Positions 31,336-38,493 of a DNA stretch of 38,493 nt are shown one piece after another. This DNA is from Verrucomicrobiales bacterium (lineage in GTDB: Bacteria; Verrucomicrobiota; Verrucomicrobiia; Limisphaerales; F1-12-MAGs170), in contig SXMN01000037.1 of assembly GCA_005777315.1 (NCBI GenBank), positions 1 through 38,493 of the forward strand. The letters run 5' to 3'. Position numbers and translations under genes: made by a program. Under the pieces are notes generated by a model. That model was not told the origin of the DNA and did no database searches. It saw nothing but the letters and a program-made list of their open reading frames with translations. Position 1 is the first letter of the stretch. Every line of letters begins with the position of its first letter.

Positions 31336-31530
31336 TCCGAGTCGAGAGCAACAGAACATGAGCGTGCCTGTCAATCGATGTTCAGCATTGGTGGCAACTC
31401 AGTCTTAATCTCGTTCATGCCCTTAATCATTTCTTTGAGAGATTAAGAAGAAGATGAAGAGCAAGATCAGGACATTACCCCGGCATTCCGCTGTTTGACA
31501 TGGTGGATGTCCTCATTACAGTTTCGCCCC
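31336..31530. promoter_or_regulatory. Divergent intergenic region with CTTAATC repeats
   Basis: This is the shared upstream region of the esterase (minus) and dehydrogenase (plus) genes. CTTAATC occurs at 31404-31410 and 31422-31428, and its inverse GATTAAG at 31441-31447. The last two form a 7-bp inverted repeat with a 12-nt spacer. This could be an operator or a weak hairpin. I could not assign -10 and -35 boxes with confidence. Confidence 0.3.
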
Positions 31531-33177
31531 ATGATTTCACTTCGTAATTTGTTTCGAGTCATATCAATTGTGACATCCGCGTGGATTGTGGATGCGATCA
31601 GTGCTACGGCTGCTGACGCCAGCGACCCGGTGCAAGCTCAGATTGCGCGTGGAAAACTGCTCTACCTCGGTAGCTGTGCGGTATGTCACCAAGCGGCCGG
31701 GCAGGGGACGCCGGGAACTTTCCCGCCTCTGGCCAAGTCCGATTTCCTGGCAGCCAACCGGGAGAAGGTTATCAAGGGCCTGTGCGAAGGGATGAGCGGA
31801 ACGATCTCCGTCAATGGCAAGACTTACAATGGCTTCATGCCCCCATCGGTACTCAATGACCAGCAGGTGTCGGACGTTCTGACGTTTGTGCTCAATAGCT
31901 GGGAAAATCCTGGTGGCTCGGTGACAGCGGATGAGGTGAAGAAGGTTCGGGCAACGACGCAGTTCAAGACCTTTGAAGATTTGCGCAAGGCCAACGAATT
32001 CCAACCGCTACCCAAACCGCCGGAAGCCTGGCAATTGCGTGAAGTCACGCGTCTAACAAACCATGCCACGCGTCTTGCGAGTGACGGGACTGGCAGGAGA
32101 TTATACACCCTTTCCGCCAATGGTGATGTCTGGCGCGTGGATGTGCCCACAGGCGCGTTGAAGCAGATCATCTGGGGTTCACGTTATATGCATCTCGGAA
32201 TGGGTGAGCCCATGGTTGTCGGATTCACCATGGACAAGGAAGGCCGACTCTGGATCGTCACAAACCAGCGGAATGAAACCGAGTCACCGCACAGCGCCGA
32301 TGTGATCATCTGGAGGACCAGCGGGACTGAAAATGGTGATCCGGTCACGCCTCGGCCTTGGTTTCAGACTTCGTATCCCTGGGGCACGGGCAATCATCAT
32401 GGAGTTGGATGCATCGGCTTCGGCCCGGACGGTTACCTCTATGTCACCAGCGGTTCGCGAACTGATGGCAATGATCTCGCGTTGGATGATCCGAAAATCG
32501 CTCACGTTGGCGAGACGCCCCTCACTGCGTGCATGTGGCGCTTCGATCCCAAATCGTTGAAACCGCAGTTGGAAATCTTTGCGAGAGGTCTGCGCAACGC
32601 CTACGGCTTTTGCTGGAACGACAAGGGAGAGATGTTTGCCACGGAGAATGGCCCCAATGCGGATGCTCCCGAGGAGTTGAATCTGATCGAGAAGGGGAAG
32701 CATTATGGTTTTCCCTACAAGTTCTCGGATTGGAAGAACAAGCCATACTCCTACACTCCAGACCCACCGGCGGGTGTTGAGTTCACACTGCCTATCTCCA
32801 ATTTGGGTCCGGCCGGCGCTTCGCTTGGGAAACCCTATTACACGTTCGAACAGCATTCGTCCCCGTCCGGCATAGTTTTCTTGGGCGCAGATTTTCCAGA
32901 GAAACATCGGGGAAGTTTCCTGATCGGGCGGTTTGGGATTCTCATTCAACAGCCGGGTGATTACGGCTTTGATCTGCTTCAAGCGCGGCTGCGCAAGAAC
33001 GCAGCGGGTGTTTACGAGGCCACGATGGAGACGCTTCTGGCACCTTTGGCACGTCCGGTGGACGTTCACTTGAGCGGCAAGGGCAAGATTTATATCGCCG
33101 AATACACGCGCTCGATCAGTTTCAAGCACTCCATGGCTTTGCCTGGCCGAATCCTTGAACTGACCGCGTTGCCGTAG
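31531..33177 (+). CDS. Cytochrome c / glucose-sorbosone dehydrogenase fusion protein
   Basis: An exported haem protein of 548 residues from ATG 31531. This start gives a good signal peptide (MISLRNLFRVISIVTSAWIV, cleavage near ATAADA); ATG 31507 and TTG 31495 are in frame upstream. The N-terminal class I cytochrome c domain has the haem motif CAVCH (Cys49, Cys52, His53) and a likely axial ligand in FMPPSVL (Met103). The rest is a six-bladed glucose/sorbosone dehydrogenase propeller, as shown by GNHHGVGCIGFGPDGYLYVT, RGLRNAYGFCWNDKGEMFAT and NGPNADAPEELN. The family oxidises sugars with PQQ and passes electrons to cytochrome; the substrate here is unknown. Haem comes first, whereas many PVC homologues carry it C-terminally. 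It ends with the short IYIAEYTRSISFKHSM and ILEL strand typical of the family. The ABC-F gene follows 81 bp downstream. Confidence 0.88.
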   Translation: MISLRNLFRVISIVTSAWIVDAISATAADASDPVQAQIARGKLLYLGSCAVCHQAAGQGTPGTFPPLAKSDFLAANREKVIKGLCEGMSGTISVNGKTYNGFMPPSVLNDQQVSDVLTFVLNSWENPGGSVTADEVKKVRATTQFKTFEDLRKANEFQPLPKPPEAWQLREVTRLTNHATRLASDGTGRRLYTLSANGDVWRVDVPTGALKQIIWGSRYMHLGMGEPMVVGFTMDKEGRLWIVTNQRNETESPHSADVIIWRTSGTENGDPVTPRPWFQTSYPWGTGNHHGVGCIGFGPDGYLYVTSGSRTDGNDLALDDPKIAHVGETPLTACMWRFDPKSLKPQLEIFARGLRNAYGFCWNDKGEMFATENGPNADAPEELNLIEKGKHYGFPYKFSDWKNKPYSYTPDPPAGVEFTLPISNLGPAGASLGKPYYTFEQHSSPSGIVFLGADFPEKHRGSFLIGRFGILIQQPGDYGFDLLQARLRKNAAGVYEATMETLLAPLARPVDVHLSGKGKIYIAEYTRSISFKHSMALPGRILELTALP

Positions 33178-33258
33178 GCTCGGGAAGGCACGCGGCCTGA
33201 GACACTCCGATTCGTCCCTTGCGCGTTGGTTGGGGAAGCAGTTATATCCTGCGCTCCA

Positions 33259-35199
33259 ATGCTGACAATTGCGGGAGTCTCTAAAAATTTTGGTGGCCGG
33301 ACGCTCTTTTCGGAAGCCTCATTGCAGGTGAACCGCGAGGAGCGCATCGGGCTGGTAGGCCCAAACGGCGCGGGCAAAACAACGCTCTTTTCACTCATTC
33401 TCCAGCACCAGGTTCCGGACAGTGGAGAAATCACGCTGCAACGTGGGATTTCACTCGGTTACCTGCCGCAGGAAAGCGCGCCGGTTCACGATGAAACCGT
33501 CCTCGATCTTGCCACCGCCATTTCCACGGAGGTGGCTACGCTCCAGAAACAGCTGAAGCACGGACACGACCTTCACGCGGAGCATTCCGCGGACTTTTAC
33601 CATGCCCAAGCACGGTTCGACGAGTTGGGCGGCTATCAGCTCCAGGCGAAAGCCAAGAGCATTCTGGCCGGCCTCAGTTTTCGCGAGCGCGATTTCGAAC
33701 GTCCGTGTCGCGAGTTAAGTGGCGGCTGGGTGATGCGGGTTCACCTGGCCCGTCTGCTGGTGCAGGAGCCGGACCTGCTCATGCTGGACGAGCCGACCAA
33801 CCATCTCGATCTGGAATCCTTGCTTTGGTTTCAGGATTATCTGAAAGCCTATCCCGGCGCGGTCCTGATGATCTCCCATGATCGCGAGTTCCTGAACCAG
33901 CTCGTCGGCAGCATCGTGGAAATCAGGCAGGGCGAACTTCTTCGCTATCGGGGCAACTACGACGAGTATCTAGTGCAGCGTGCGGCCTTTGAAGAGCAGC
34001 GACTTGCCGCGTACAAGAACCAGCAGCGTGAGATCGCCCATTTGATGGAGTTCGTCGATCGGTTTCGGGCGAAGAACACCAAGGCCGCGCAGGCGCAGAG
34101 CAAGCTCAAACAGATCGAGCGGATGGAGAAGATCGAAGCGCCGGTCAGCGATGAAAAGAAGATCAAGTTCCAGTTCCCCCAGCCGCAACGCAGCGGGTTG
34201 AAAGTGATCGAACTGGAAACAATTTGCCATGCTTACGGCGAAAACGTTGTTTATTCCGGCATCGATTTTGAGGCGGAACGCGGTCAGCGCATCGTCCTCG
34301 TCGGGCCCAACGGCGCTGGCAAATCAACGCTGCTAAAACTTCTGGCCGGCGTGTTGCCGATCCAATCAGGCGTGCGAACCTTGGGCCACAATGTGAGATT
34401 GGGCTATTTCGCCCAGTACCGTGCGGACACGCTTGATCCGGAAAGGACTGTGCTGGAAGAAGGGCTCGACACTCCGCAACGCATCACGGAGCAATTCGTC
34501 CGAACCGTTCTGGGATCTTTCCTTTTCCGGGGCGACGACGTCTTCAAAAGGGTCAAGGTCTTGAGCGGTGGCGAGAAAAGCCGGCTTGCGCTCGTGAAAC
34601 TGTTGCTCGATCCGCCAAATCTCCTGCTGATGGACGAGCCCACGACGCACCTGGACATCCCGAGCATCGACGCGCTGGTGGGGGCGCTCGGACAGTTCGA
34701 GGGCACATTCATTTTCATCAGCCATGACGTGTATTTCATCCGTGCGATGGCGAACCACGTTCTGCACGTCAACGCGGGGAAACTCACCCACTACAAGGGT
34801 GACTACCAGTATTACCTCGACAAAACATCGGCCGGATCGGCCCGGGAGGGATTGACCGCGTCAGGTGGTGGCCAGCGCGCGCAGAACTTTGCTCCCGTTG
34901 AAAAACCTGCCGTGCGCAACAAGGAGCAAAAACGGCTTGAGGCTGAGCAAAGACAGGCCCGTTCCCGCGAAAGGCGGGAGCAGCAGCAGCGGGTCAAGAA
35001 GCTCGAATGGGAGATTCAGGAACTCGAGACTGAGCAGGCCAGGCTGACAGCCGAACTCGAAAAGCCGGCGACCTATGAGCAGCCCGGACGCGCCCTACAA
35101 ATCAACCGGGAGCTGACCGCTACCATGGATCGCCTCGCCGTCGCCACGGCAGACTGGGAAGCCGCCGCATCGAAAATCGTCGAGTCTGAGGCAAGTTAG
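33259..35199 (+). CDS. ABC-F family ATPase (ribosome-associated, translation factor type)
   Basis: Soluble ABC-F protein of 646 residues from ATG 33259. In-frame codons upstream (from GTG 33226) are not family-like; MLTIAGVSKNFGGRTLF is. Two ATP-binding domains are present. The first has Walker A GPNGAGKT (34-41), signature LSGGW (153-157) and Walker B LLMLDEPTNHLD (Asp177, Glu178). The second has Walker A GPNGAGKS (349-356), signature LSGGEKS (435-441) and Walker B LLLMDEPTTHLD (Asp459, Glu460). The charged linker between them (about 250-310) is the region that contacts tRNA in EttA-like factors. A C-terminal coiled coil (about 545-640) is also present. There are no membrane segments. ABC-F proteins rescue or tune translating ribosomes; this one looks housekeeping and intact. 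A possible weak promoter (TTGCGC, 17 bp, TTATAT) just precedes the start. Confidence 0.93.
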   Translation: MLTIAGVSKNFGGRTLFSEASLQVNREERIGLVGPNGAGKTTLFSLILQHQVPDSGEITLQRGISLGYLPQESAPVHDETVLDLATAISTEVATLQKQLKHGHDLHAEHSADFYHAQARFDELGGYQLQAKAKSILAGLSFRERDFERPCRELSGGWVMRVHLARLLVQEPDLLMLDEPTNHLDLESLLWFQDYLKAYPGAVLMISHDREFLNQLVGSIVEIRQGELLRYRGNYDEYLVQRAAFEEQRLAAYKNQQREIAHLMEFVDRFRAKNTKAAQAQSKLKQIERMEKIEAPVSDEKKIKFQFPQPQRSGLKVIELETICHAYGENVVYSGIDFEAERGQRIVLVGPNGAGKSTLLKLLAGVLPIQSGVRTLGHNVRLGYFAQYRADTLDPERTVLEEGLDTPQRITEQFVRTVLGSFLFRGDDVFKRVKVLSGGEKSRLALVKLLLDPPNLLLMDEPTTHLDIPSIDALVGALGQFEGTFIFISHDVYFIRAMANHVLHVNAGKLTHYKGDYQYYLDKTSAGSAREGLTASGGGQRAQNFAPVEKPAVRNKEQKRLEAEQRQARSRERREQQQRVKKLEWEIQELETEQARLTAELEKPATYEQPGRALQINRELTATMDRLAVATADWEAAASKIVESEAS

Positions 35200-35221
35200 C
35201 GGGGAACCCGGTTGGATTGAT

Positions 35222-35239
35222 TCTCGAAATAGTTCGAGA
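35222..35239. terminator. Hairpin after the ABC-F gene
   Basis: TCTCGAA-ATAG-TTCGAGA is a perfect 7-bp stem with a 4-nt loop, 23 bp after the ABC-F stop codon. No strong T tract follows (CCGTTTCG), so it is at best a weak intrinsic terminator. Confidence 0.35.
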
Positions 35240-35287
35240 CCGTTTCGTCGTGAAAGCCACCACGCGAAAGTTAATCGACCCGCAGGC

Positions 35288-38200
35288 TTGACACGAGCAA
35301 AGCAGTTTGAAAGAACACCCGTGCGTCATTCTGGTTTCACGGTTGCGGTAAGCGTTGTTGACGTAAAGTGTTTGAAAAGGCGTTCTACCGATTTCGCGTT
35401 GGAGTCTCTTGAGCAACGGCTGTTGCTCTCGGCTGATTTGCTTGCCGCCGGATCTTCTCCCTCGGGTCACGATGATGCCTACAGTTCCCAGTTCGAAATT
35501 GCCGGGGAGATCGCACAATTTCCAGCTTCGGAACAATCGAGTTTCGGACCTGATTCCGGGGTGAAAATCGAGGGGATTTTTTCCGGTATCACCACTGAAG
35601 AGTTACTCTTGCCGCAGGGTGAAGACCCCGCCGCAGATGACCTGACGGAGCAAGTTTCTCCGATGGAAAACTCCGTCACGAACGGAGTCGAACAGCACTC
35701 TTCAGTGGCCGATGACGACGCGCAACGTGGATTCCCAGCCACCGAGGAGAACGACCTTCATCGGCAGGATTCAGGGCTGGGAACTCCCGCGGAAAGTCAG
35801 AGCATTTTGACAGAGCAGTTCACCAATACGCTTCGCGCAGCGAACGGGCCGCCTTCGCTCAACTCTGACGGTCAATCGGTTACAGAAAATGGCTCAACTC
35901 AAAGTGGTGGTTCGCAACACCGCTCCGTAGGTGCTCACTCTATTCCTCCCAGCGAAAATCAGCCCTTCTCGGTTGCTAAAGCCACCTCCGACATCGCCAC
36001 ACAATCCGTCGGTTCACACAGCGAGGGATCACCTCGTGTGCTGCGCCCCGGTAACAGTCCTGGATTGATGACATTCAACAATCCGGAGATTTGGAGTCCC
36101 GGTGAATCCTACGAATGGGAGATCAATGACCTCACTGGCCAGGAAGGGCCTGTTCCACCAGCTCCGGGCTGGGACTTGATTGAGGTCAAGGGAACGCTCG
36201 ACATTCAAGCGACGGTCGCCAACCCGTTCGTCCTCAAGCTGGCGACGCACGATATCCAGAGCCCTCAGCCGTTGCCATCGCTTCCGAACACGCCTTCATT
36301 CGACACTACAAAGCCATACGCCTGGCGAATCCTGAAGTCCCAGGATGGCATCGTGGGGTTCGACCGGTCCAAGATTCAGATCGACACCACGTCGTTCAAG
36401 AATGCCCTCGGTTCGGGGGCTTTTGTTCTGGATCTTGTGAATGGCGAGCATGACTTGGTCTTGCGGTTCTTGCCGAACTCACCCTCGACGCAACTGGATC
36501 TCTCTCCTTCGTGGACCGAGCAAGGCCCATCGCAGATTAAGAGCTCCGAAAAAAAGGAAGGCATCATCAGCGGCGCCATCAGCGCCATCGCCGTGCATCC
36601 TTTCAAGCCGGACATCATCTTCGTGGGAGCCGCCTCCGGAGGCGTCTGGCGCACGGAAAACGGTACCTCGCCGAACCCTACTTGGACGCCGCTAGGACAG
36701 TCCTTGCCTTCGTTGGCTACCGGTGCGCTCGTGCTCAGCCCGTATGATCGGCTTGGTGCTGCCGTCGGGCCAAACACCCAGATGAACGACTTGGTTCTCT
36801 ATTTCGGCACGGGATCGTTCAGCAGCACGTCAATCGGTGTGGCCAGGCTGGGTGCTGTGGGGATTTTCAAGTCCACCGATGGCGGGCAGACTTGGTCCGC
36901 GACGGGAACCTCGCCGACGTCCGCGCTACTGGCCGGATACCGGGTTTCGAGCATTCTCACATCTCCCACCAACAAAGATGTCGTGTTCGTTGGAACGGCC
37001 GATGCCAGCACGCTCGGAGGAGGGTTGTACAAGTCCAGTGATGCCGGAGCCACTTGGGTCCATCTCTCGGGCCAGGGTGGTCTTGGTTTTGGATCCGTGA
37101 CCGATCTGGAGTTGGATCCAGGTTACAGCGGTCCGGCGAACTCCTGGAGGTTTTACGTGTCACTGGCCGGTAAGTTCGACACCAATCTGGACGGTGATTT
37201 CGGTGATGAAGATGCCGCCAATCCCGGCAACGGAATTTATCGCAGCGAGGACGTGGGTGTTTCTTGGGTGCGGGCCGATACAGGCATCCGCACCGACGAT
37301 GACTTCGACAACGCCGATACGGACAAGGACGGGAACGCGGAGCAGGCGGATGGCAGGGAAGGCTTGAAGCGATCTCCCAACATCGAATTAGCCGTCAGTC
37401 CGTTGAAGCTCGCGGGTTCCGACAATCCCATTTTTGCAGTCATCATCGGCACCGACAATCGCCCGGCGGGAGTTTTCCGATCGACAAACGCCGGTGGTAA
37501 CTGGACGCCGTTGGGCAGCCGCCCGGGCAGCCATGGCGGTAATCAGGGCATGATCCATCTGTCCCTCGCGGCCGACCCGGTGGATCCAAATGTCGTTTAT
37601 CTGGGCGGCGACGTCGCGCCCAACGTCTGGCGAGGTGACGCGAGGACAGCGGGACTGGTCACGTTCAGTCTGGACAGCACCGACTCCGCGTTCGGTCCCA
37701 GCCTGAGCCTGCCTTTCGTGCCTGTGAGTGTCATGGATGGGACAGCGACTCCGCCGCCACCTGGCCTACCTCCAGGCAATCCGAGGGGCTTCGAGGATCC
37801 GTACGCGAAAATCGGCATTGTCGAATCCCATGGAAAGACCGTGGTGATCAAAGGTGGACAGCCGGATTCGTACACGGTCGTCCTGCCCAGCGCACCGGCC
37901 ATCGATGTGCGCGTCAATCTGAAAACTGGGTCCGGCCTGGTGGCCGAAGACAGCGCCAACGCCGGTCGCAATTACTTGGTTTTCACAACCACGAACTGGA
38001 ACGTTCCGCAGACGGTGAATGTGCGGGCGTTGGACGACGGCCAGGACGACACCCCCAAGAGGAATCTTGTTGTCGAGCACACGGTCCTTCCGGCTGATCC
38101 GGACCGGCCAGATCACCTGAACTTCGATCTGCCTGAAGTAAGCGCAACCGTCATCGATCCCGACGCTCCCGGAATCACCGTTGTTCAGGACCCGTCGTTG

Positions 38201-38392
38201 AGTGTCAGCGAAACAACGCCGGCGGACGTGTTCGTGATGGTTACTTTGAATCACGCTCCGACGGCCAATGTGCGTGTCCACCTGCACACGAACGGACAAG
38301 TAACAGCAGCGGACACGGCCAACCCGGGCCAAACCTTCCTGGACTTCACTCCGAGTAAGGGCGGGCGAAATAATAACTTGAGCAAATGTTAG
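35288..38392 (+). CDS. LEPR-XLL giant-type surface protein, truncated by IS insertion
   Basis: A secreted protein of the PVC LEPR-XLL class, truncated. The motif LESLEQRLLLSAD lies at residues 38-50 from the TTG at 35288. GTG 35321 and TTG 35370 are alternative starts and the true one is uncertain. Next come a Ser/Gln/Glu-rich linker (about 55-250); a PGNSPGLMTF-type beta domain (about 255-405) with SPGESYEWEINDLTG; and Asp-box (BNR/sortilin-like) propeller repeats with STDGGQTW, SSDAGATW, SEDVGVSW and STNAGGNW. A proline-rich linker then leads to Calx-beta-like repeats containing TNWNVPQTVNV. The second Calx-like copy runs to FLDFTPS and then, where NWNxPQTV is expected, changes to unrelated residues and stops at 38390-38392. 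The last 11 codons therefore belong to an inserted element. In its intact form the gene would extend past the window. Confidence 0.82.
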   Translation: MTRAKQFERTPVRHSGFTVAVSVVDVKCLKRRSTDFALESLEQRLLLSADLLAAGSSPSGHDDAYSSQFEIAGEIAQFPASEQSSFGPDSGVKIEGIFSGITTEELLLPQGEDPAADDLTEQVSPMENSVTNGVEQHSSVADDDAQRGFPATEENDLHRQDSGLGTPAESQSILTEQFTNTLRAANGPPSLNSDGQSVTENGSTQSGGSQHRSVGAHSIPPSENQPFSVAKATSDIATQSVGSHSEGSPRVLRPGNSPGLMTFNNPEIWSPGESYEWEINDLTGQEGPVPPAPGWDLIEVKGTLDIQATVANPFVLKLATHDIQSPQPLPSLPNTPSFDTTKPYAWRILKSQDGIVGFDRSKIQIDTTSFKNALGSGAFVLDLVNGEHDLVLRFLPNSPSTQLDLSPSWTEQGPSQIKSSEKKEGIISGAISAIAVHPFKPDIIFVGAASGGVWRTENGTSPNPTWTPLGQSLPSLATGALVLSPYDRLGAAVGPNTQMNDLVLYFGTGSFSSTSIGVARLGAVGIFKSTDGGQTWSATGTSPTSALLAGYRVSSILTSPTNKDVVFVGTADASTLGGGLYKSSDAGATWVHLSGQGGLGFGSVTDLELDPGYSGPANSWRFYVSLAGKFDTNLDGDFGDEDAANPGNGIYRSEDVGVSWVRADTGIRTDDDFDNADTDKDGNAEQADGREGLKRSPNIELAVSPLKLAGSDNPIFAVIIGTDNRPAGVFRSTNAGGNWTPLGSRPGSHGGNQGMIHLSLAADPVDPNVVYLGGDVAPNVWRGDARTAGLVTFSLDSTDSAFGPSLSLPFVPVSVMDGTATPPPPGLPPGNPRGFEDPYAKIGIVESHGKTVVIKGGQPDSYTVVLPSAPAIDVRVNLKTGSGLVAEDSANAGRNYLVFTTTNWNVPQTVNVRALDDGQDDTPKRNLVVEHTVLPADPDRPDHLNFDLPEVSATVIDPDAPGITVVQDPSLSVSETTPADVFVMVTLNHAPTANVRVHLHTNGQVTAADTANPGQTFLDFTPSKGGRNNNLSKC

Positions 38393-38493
38393 TTAACGGG
38401 GTTCGATGACATAGTTCCATTCCCCGTGGAACTTCGCTGGCGTGATATGGACGCGAGCCAGTTCATCGTCCGAGACGCTCACTCCAGTTTCAT
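38357..38493 (-). mobile_element. End of an ISAzo13-type insertion sequence inside the LEPR-XLL gene
   Basis: The junction is placed at about 38355-38358, where the host protein departs from its repeat consensus. Inward of it lie about 35 bp of non-coding sequence (starting AAGGGCGGGCGAAATAATAA) and then the transposase stop codon. That layout fits an IS terminus with the transposase pointing towards it. The other end, the target duplication and most of the element lie outside the window. Confidence 0.75.
38393..38493 (-). CDS. ISAzo13 family transposase, C-terminal fragment
   Basis: The minus strand from the window edge to the TAA at 38395-38393 reads ETGVSVSDDELARVHI, TPAKFHGEWNY and VIEPR. 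This ending (GxxVSDxE, then FHGxWNYxIxP) is the characteristic C-terminus of the ISAzo13/'Rhodopirellula' DDE transposases. Only 33 residues are visible because the gene begins beyond the window, so its integrity cannot be judged. It mobilises the insertion sequence that interrupts the LEPR-XLL gene. It was recognised from family memory, without a search. Confidence 0.8.
   Translation of the reverse strand, partial: ETGVSVSDDELARVHITPAKFHGEWNYVIEPR

Noticed and set aside
32284..33129. 281-codon minus-strand frame opposite the dehydrogenase
   Set aside because: The plus-strand propeller motifs occupy the whole segment, so this is a composition-driven shadow.

Overview
The window looks like a chromosomal segment, or a whole contig, from a PVC-group bacterium. 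I favour Verrucomicrobiota (Limisphaerales/Pedosphaera-like), with Planctomycetota as the alternative. The grounds are an N-terminal LEPR-XLL sorting motif, very large multi-domain secreted proteins with CARDB, SbsA-type Ig, PA14 and dockerin modules, an ISAzo13-type transposase end, a cytochrome c/sorbosone-dehydrogenase fusion, and weak Shine-Dalgarno sequences. No tRNA, rRNA, CRISPR array, phage module or replication origin was seen.

Layout. Positions 127-28443 (+) form one reading frame, about 28.3 kb, interrupted only by a single amber codon at 22849-22851. It is therefore seen as two CDSs, 151-22851 (7566 aa) and 23050-28443 (1797 aa). Read together they would be a 9430-residue extracellular mosaic. 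The order is: a truncated SbsA/Big_5 array with two PA14-like domains inserted in one unit; 14 tandem CARDB domains; PPC-like and IPT/TIG domains; a DUF-rich region; a beta-propeller; nine cadherin/He_PIG-like domains; an RHS/YD block; an internal dockerin; cadherin, Big_2 and ZU5-like domains; a second beta-propeller; two CARDB-like domains; a long unrecognised beta-repeat region that contains the amber codon; three SdrD-B-like domains; and a C-terminal dockerin. The 5' end has no signal peptide and begins inside a domain, so the true N-terminus is missing or disrupted.

From 28.4 to 35.2 kb the genes are ordinary. They are a small zinc-ribbon membrane protein (+), a probable two-gene minus-strand operon (TesA-like SGNH esterase, then a DUF3179 protein), a divergent cytochrome c-glucose/sorbosone dehydrogenase (+) and an ABC-F ATPase (+). 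From 35.3 kb to near the end lies a second giant-type surface protein with a LEPR-XLL motif, Asp-box propeller repeats and Calx-beta-like repeats. It is cut in mid-repeat at about 38357 by an insertion sequence whose transposase C-terminus (ISAzo13 family, minus strand) runs off the window.

How the genes work together. The two large proteins probably belong to the cell surface or secretome. The dehydrogenase, esterase and DUF3179 proteins carry export or membrane signals. ABC-F is a cytosolic ribosome-associated ATPase. The most notable signal is the repeated disruption of giant surface-protein genes: one lacks its 5' end and has an internal amber, and the other carries an IS insertion.
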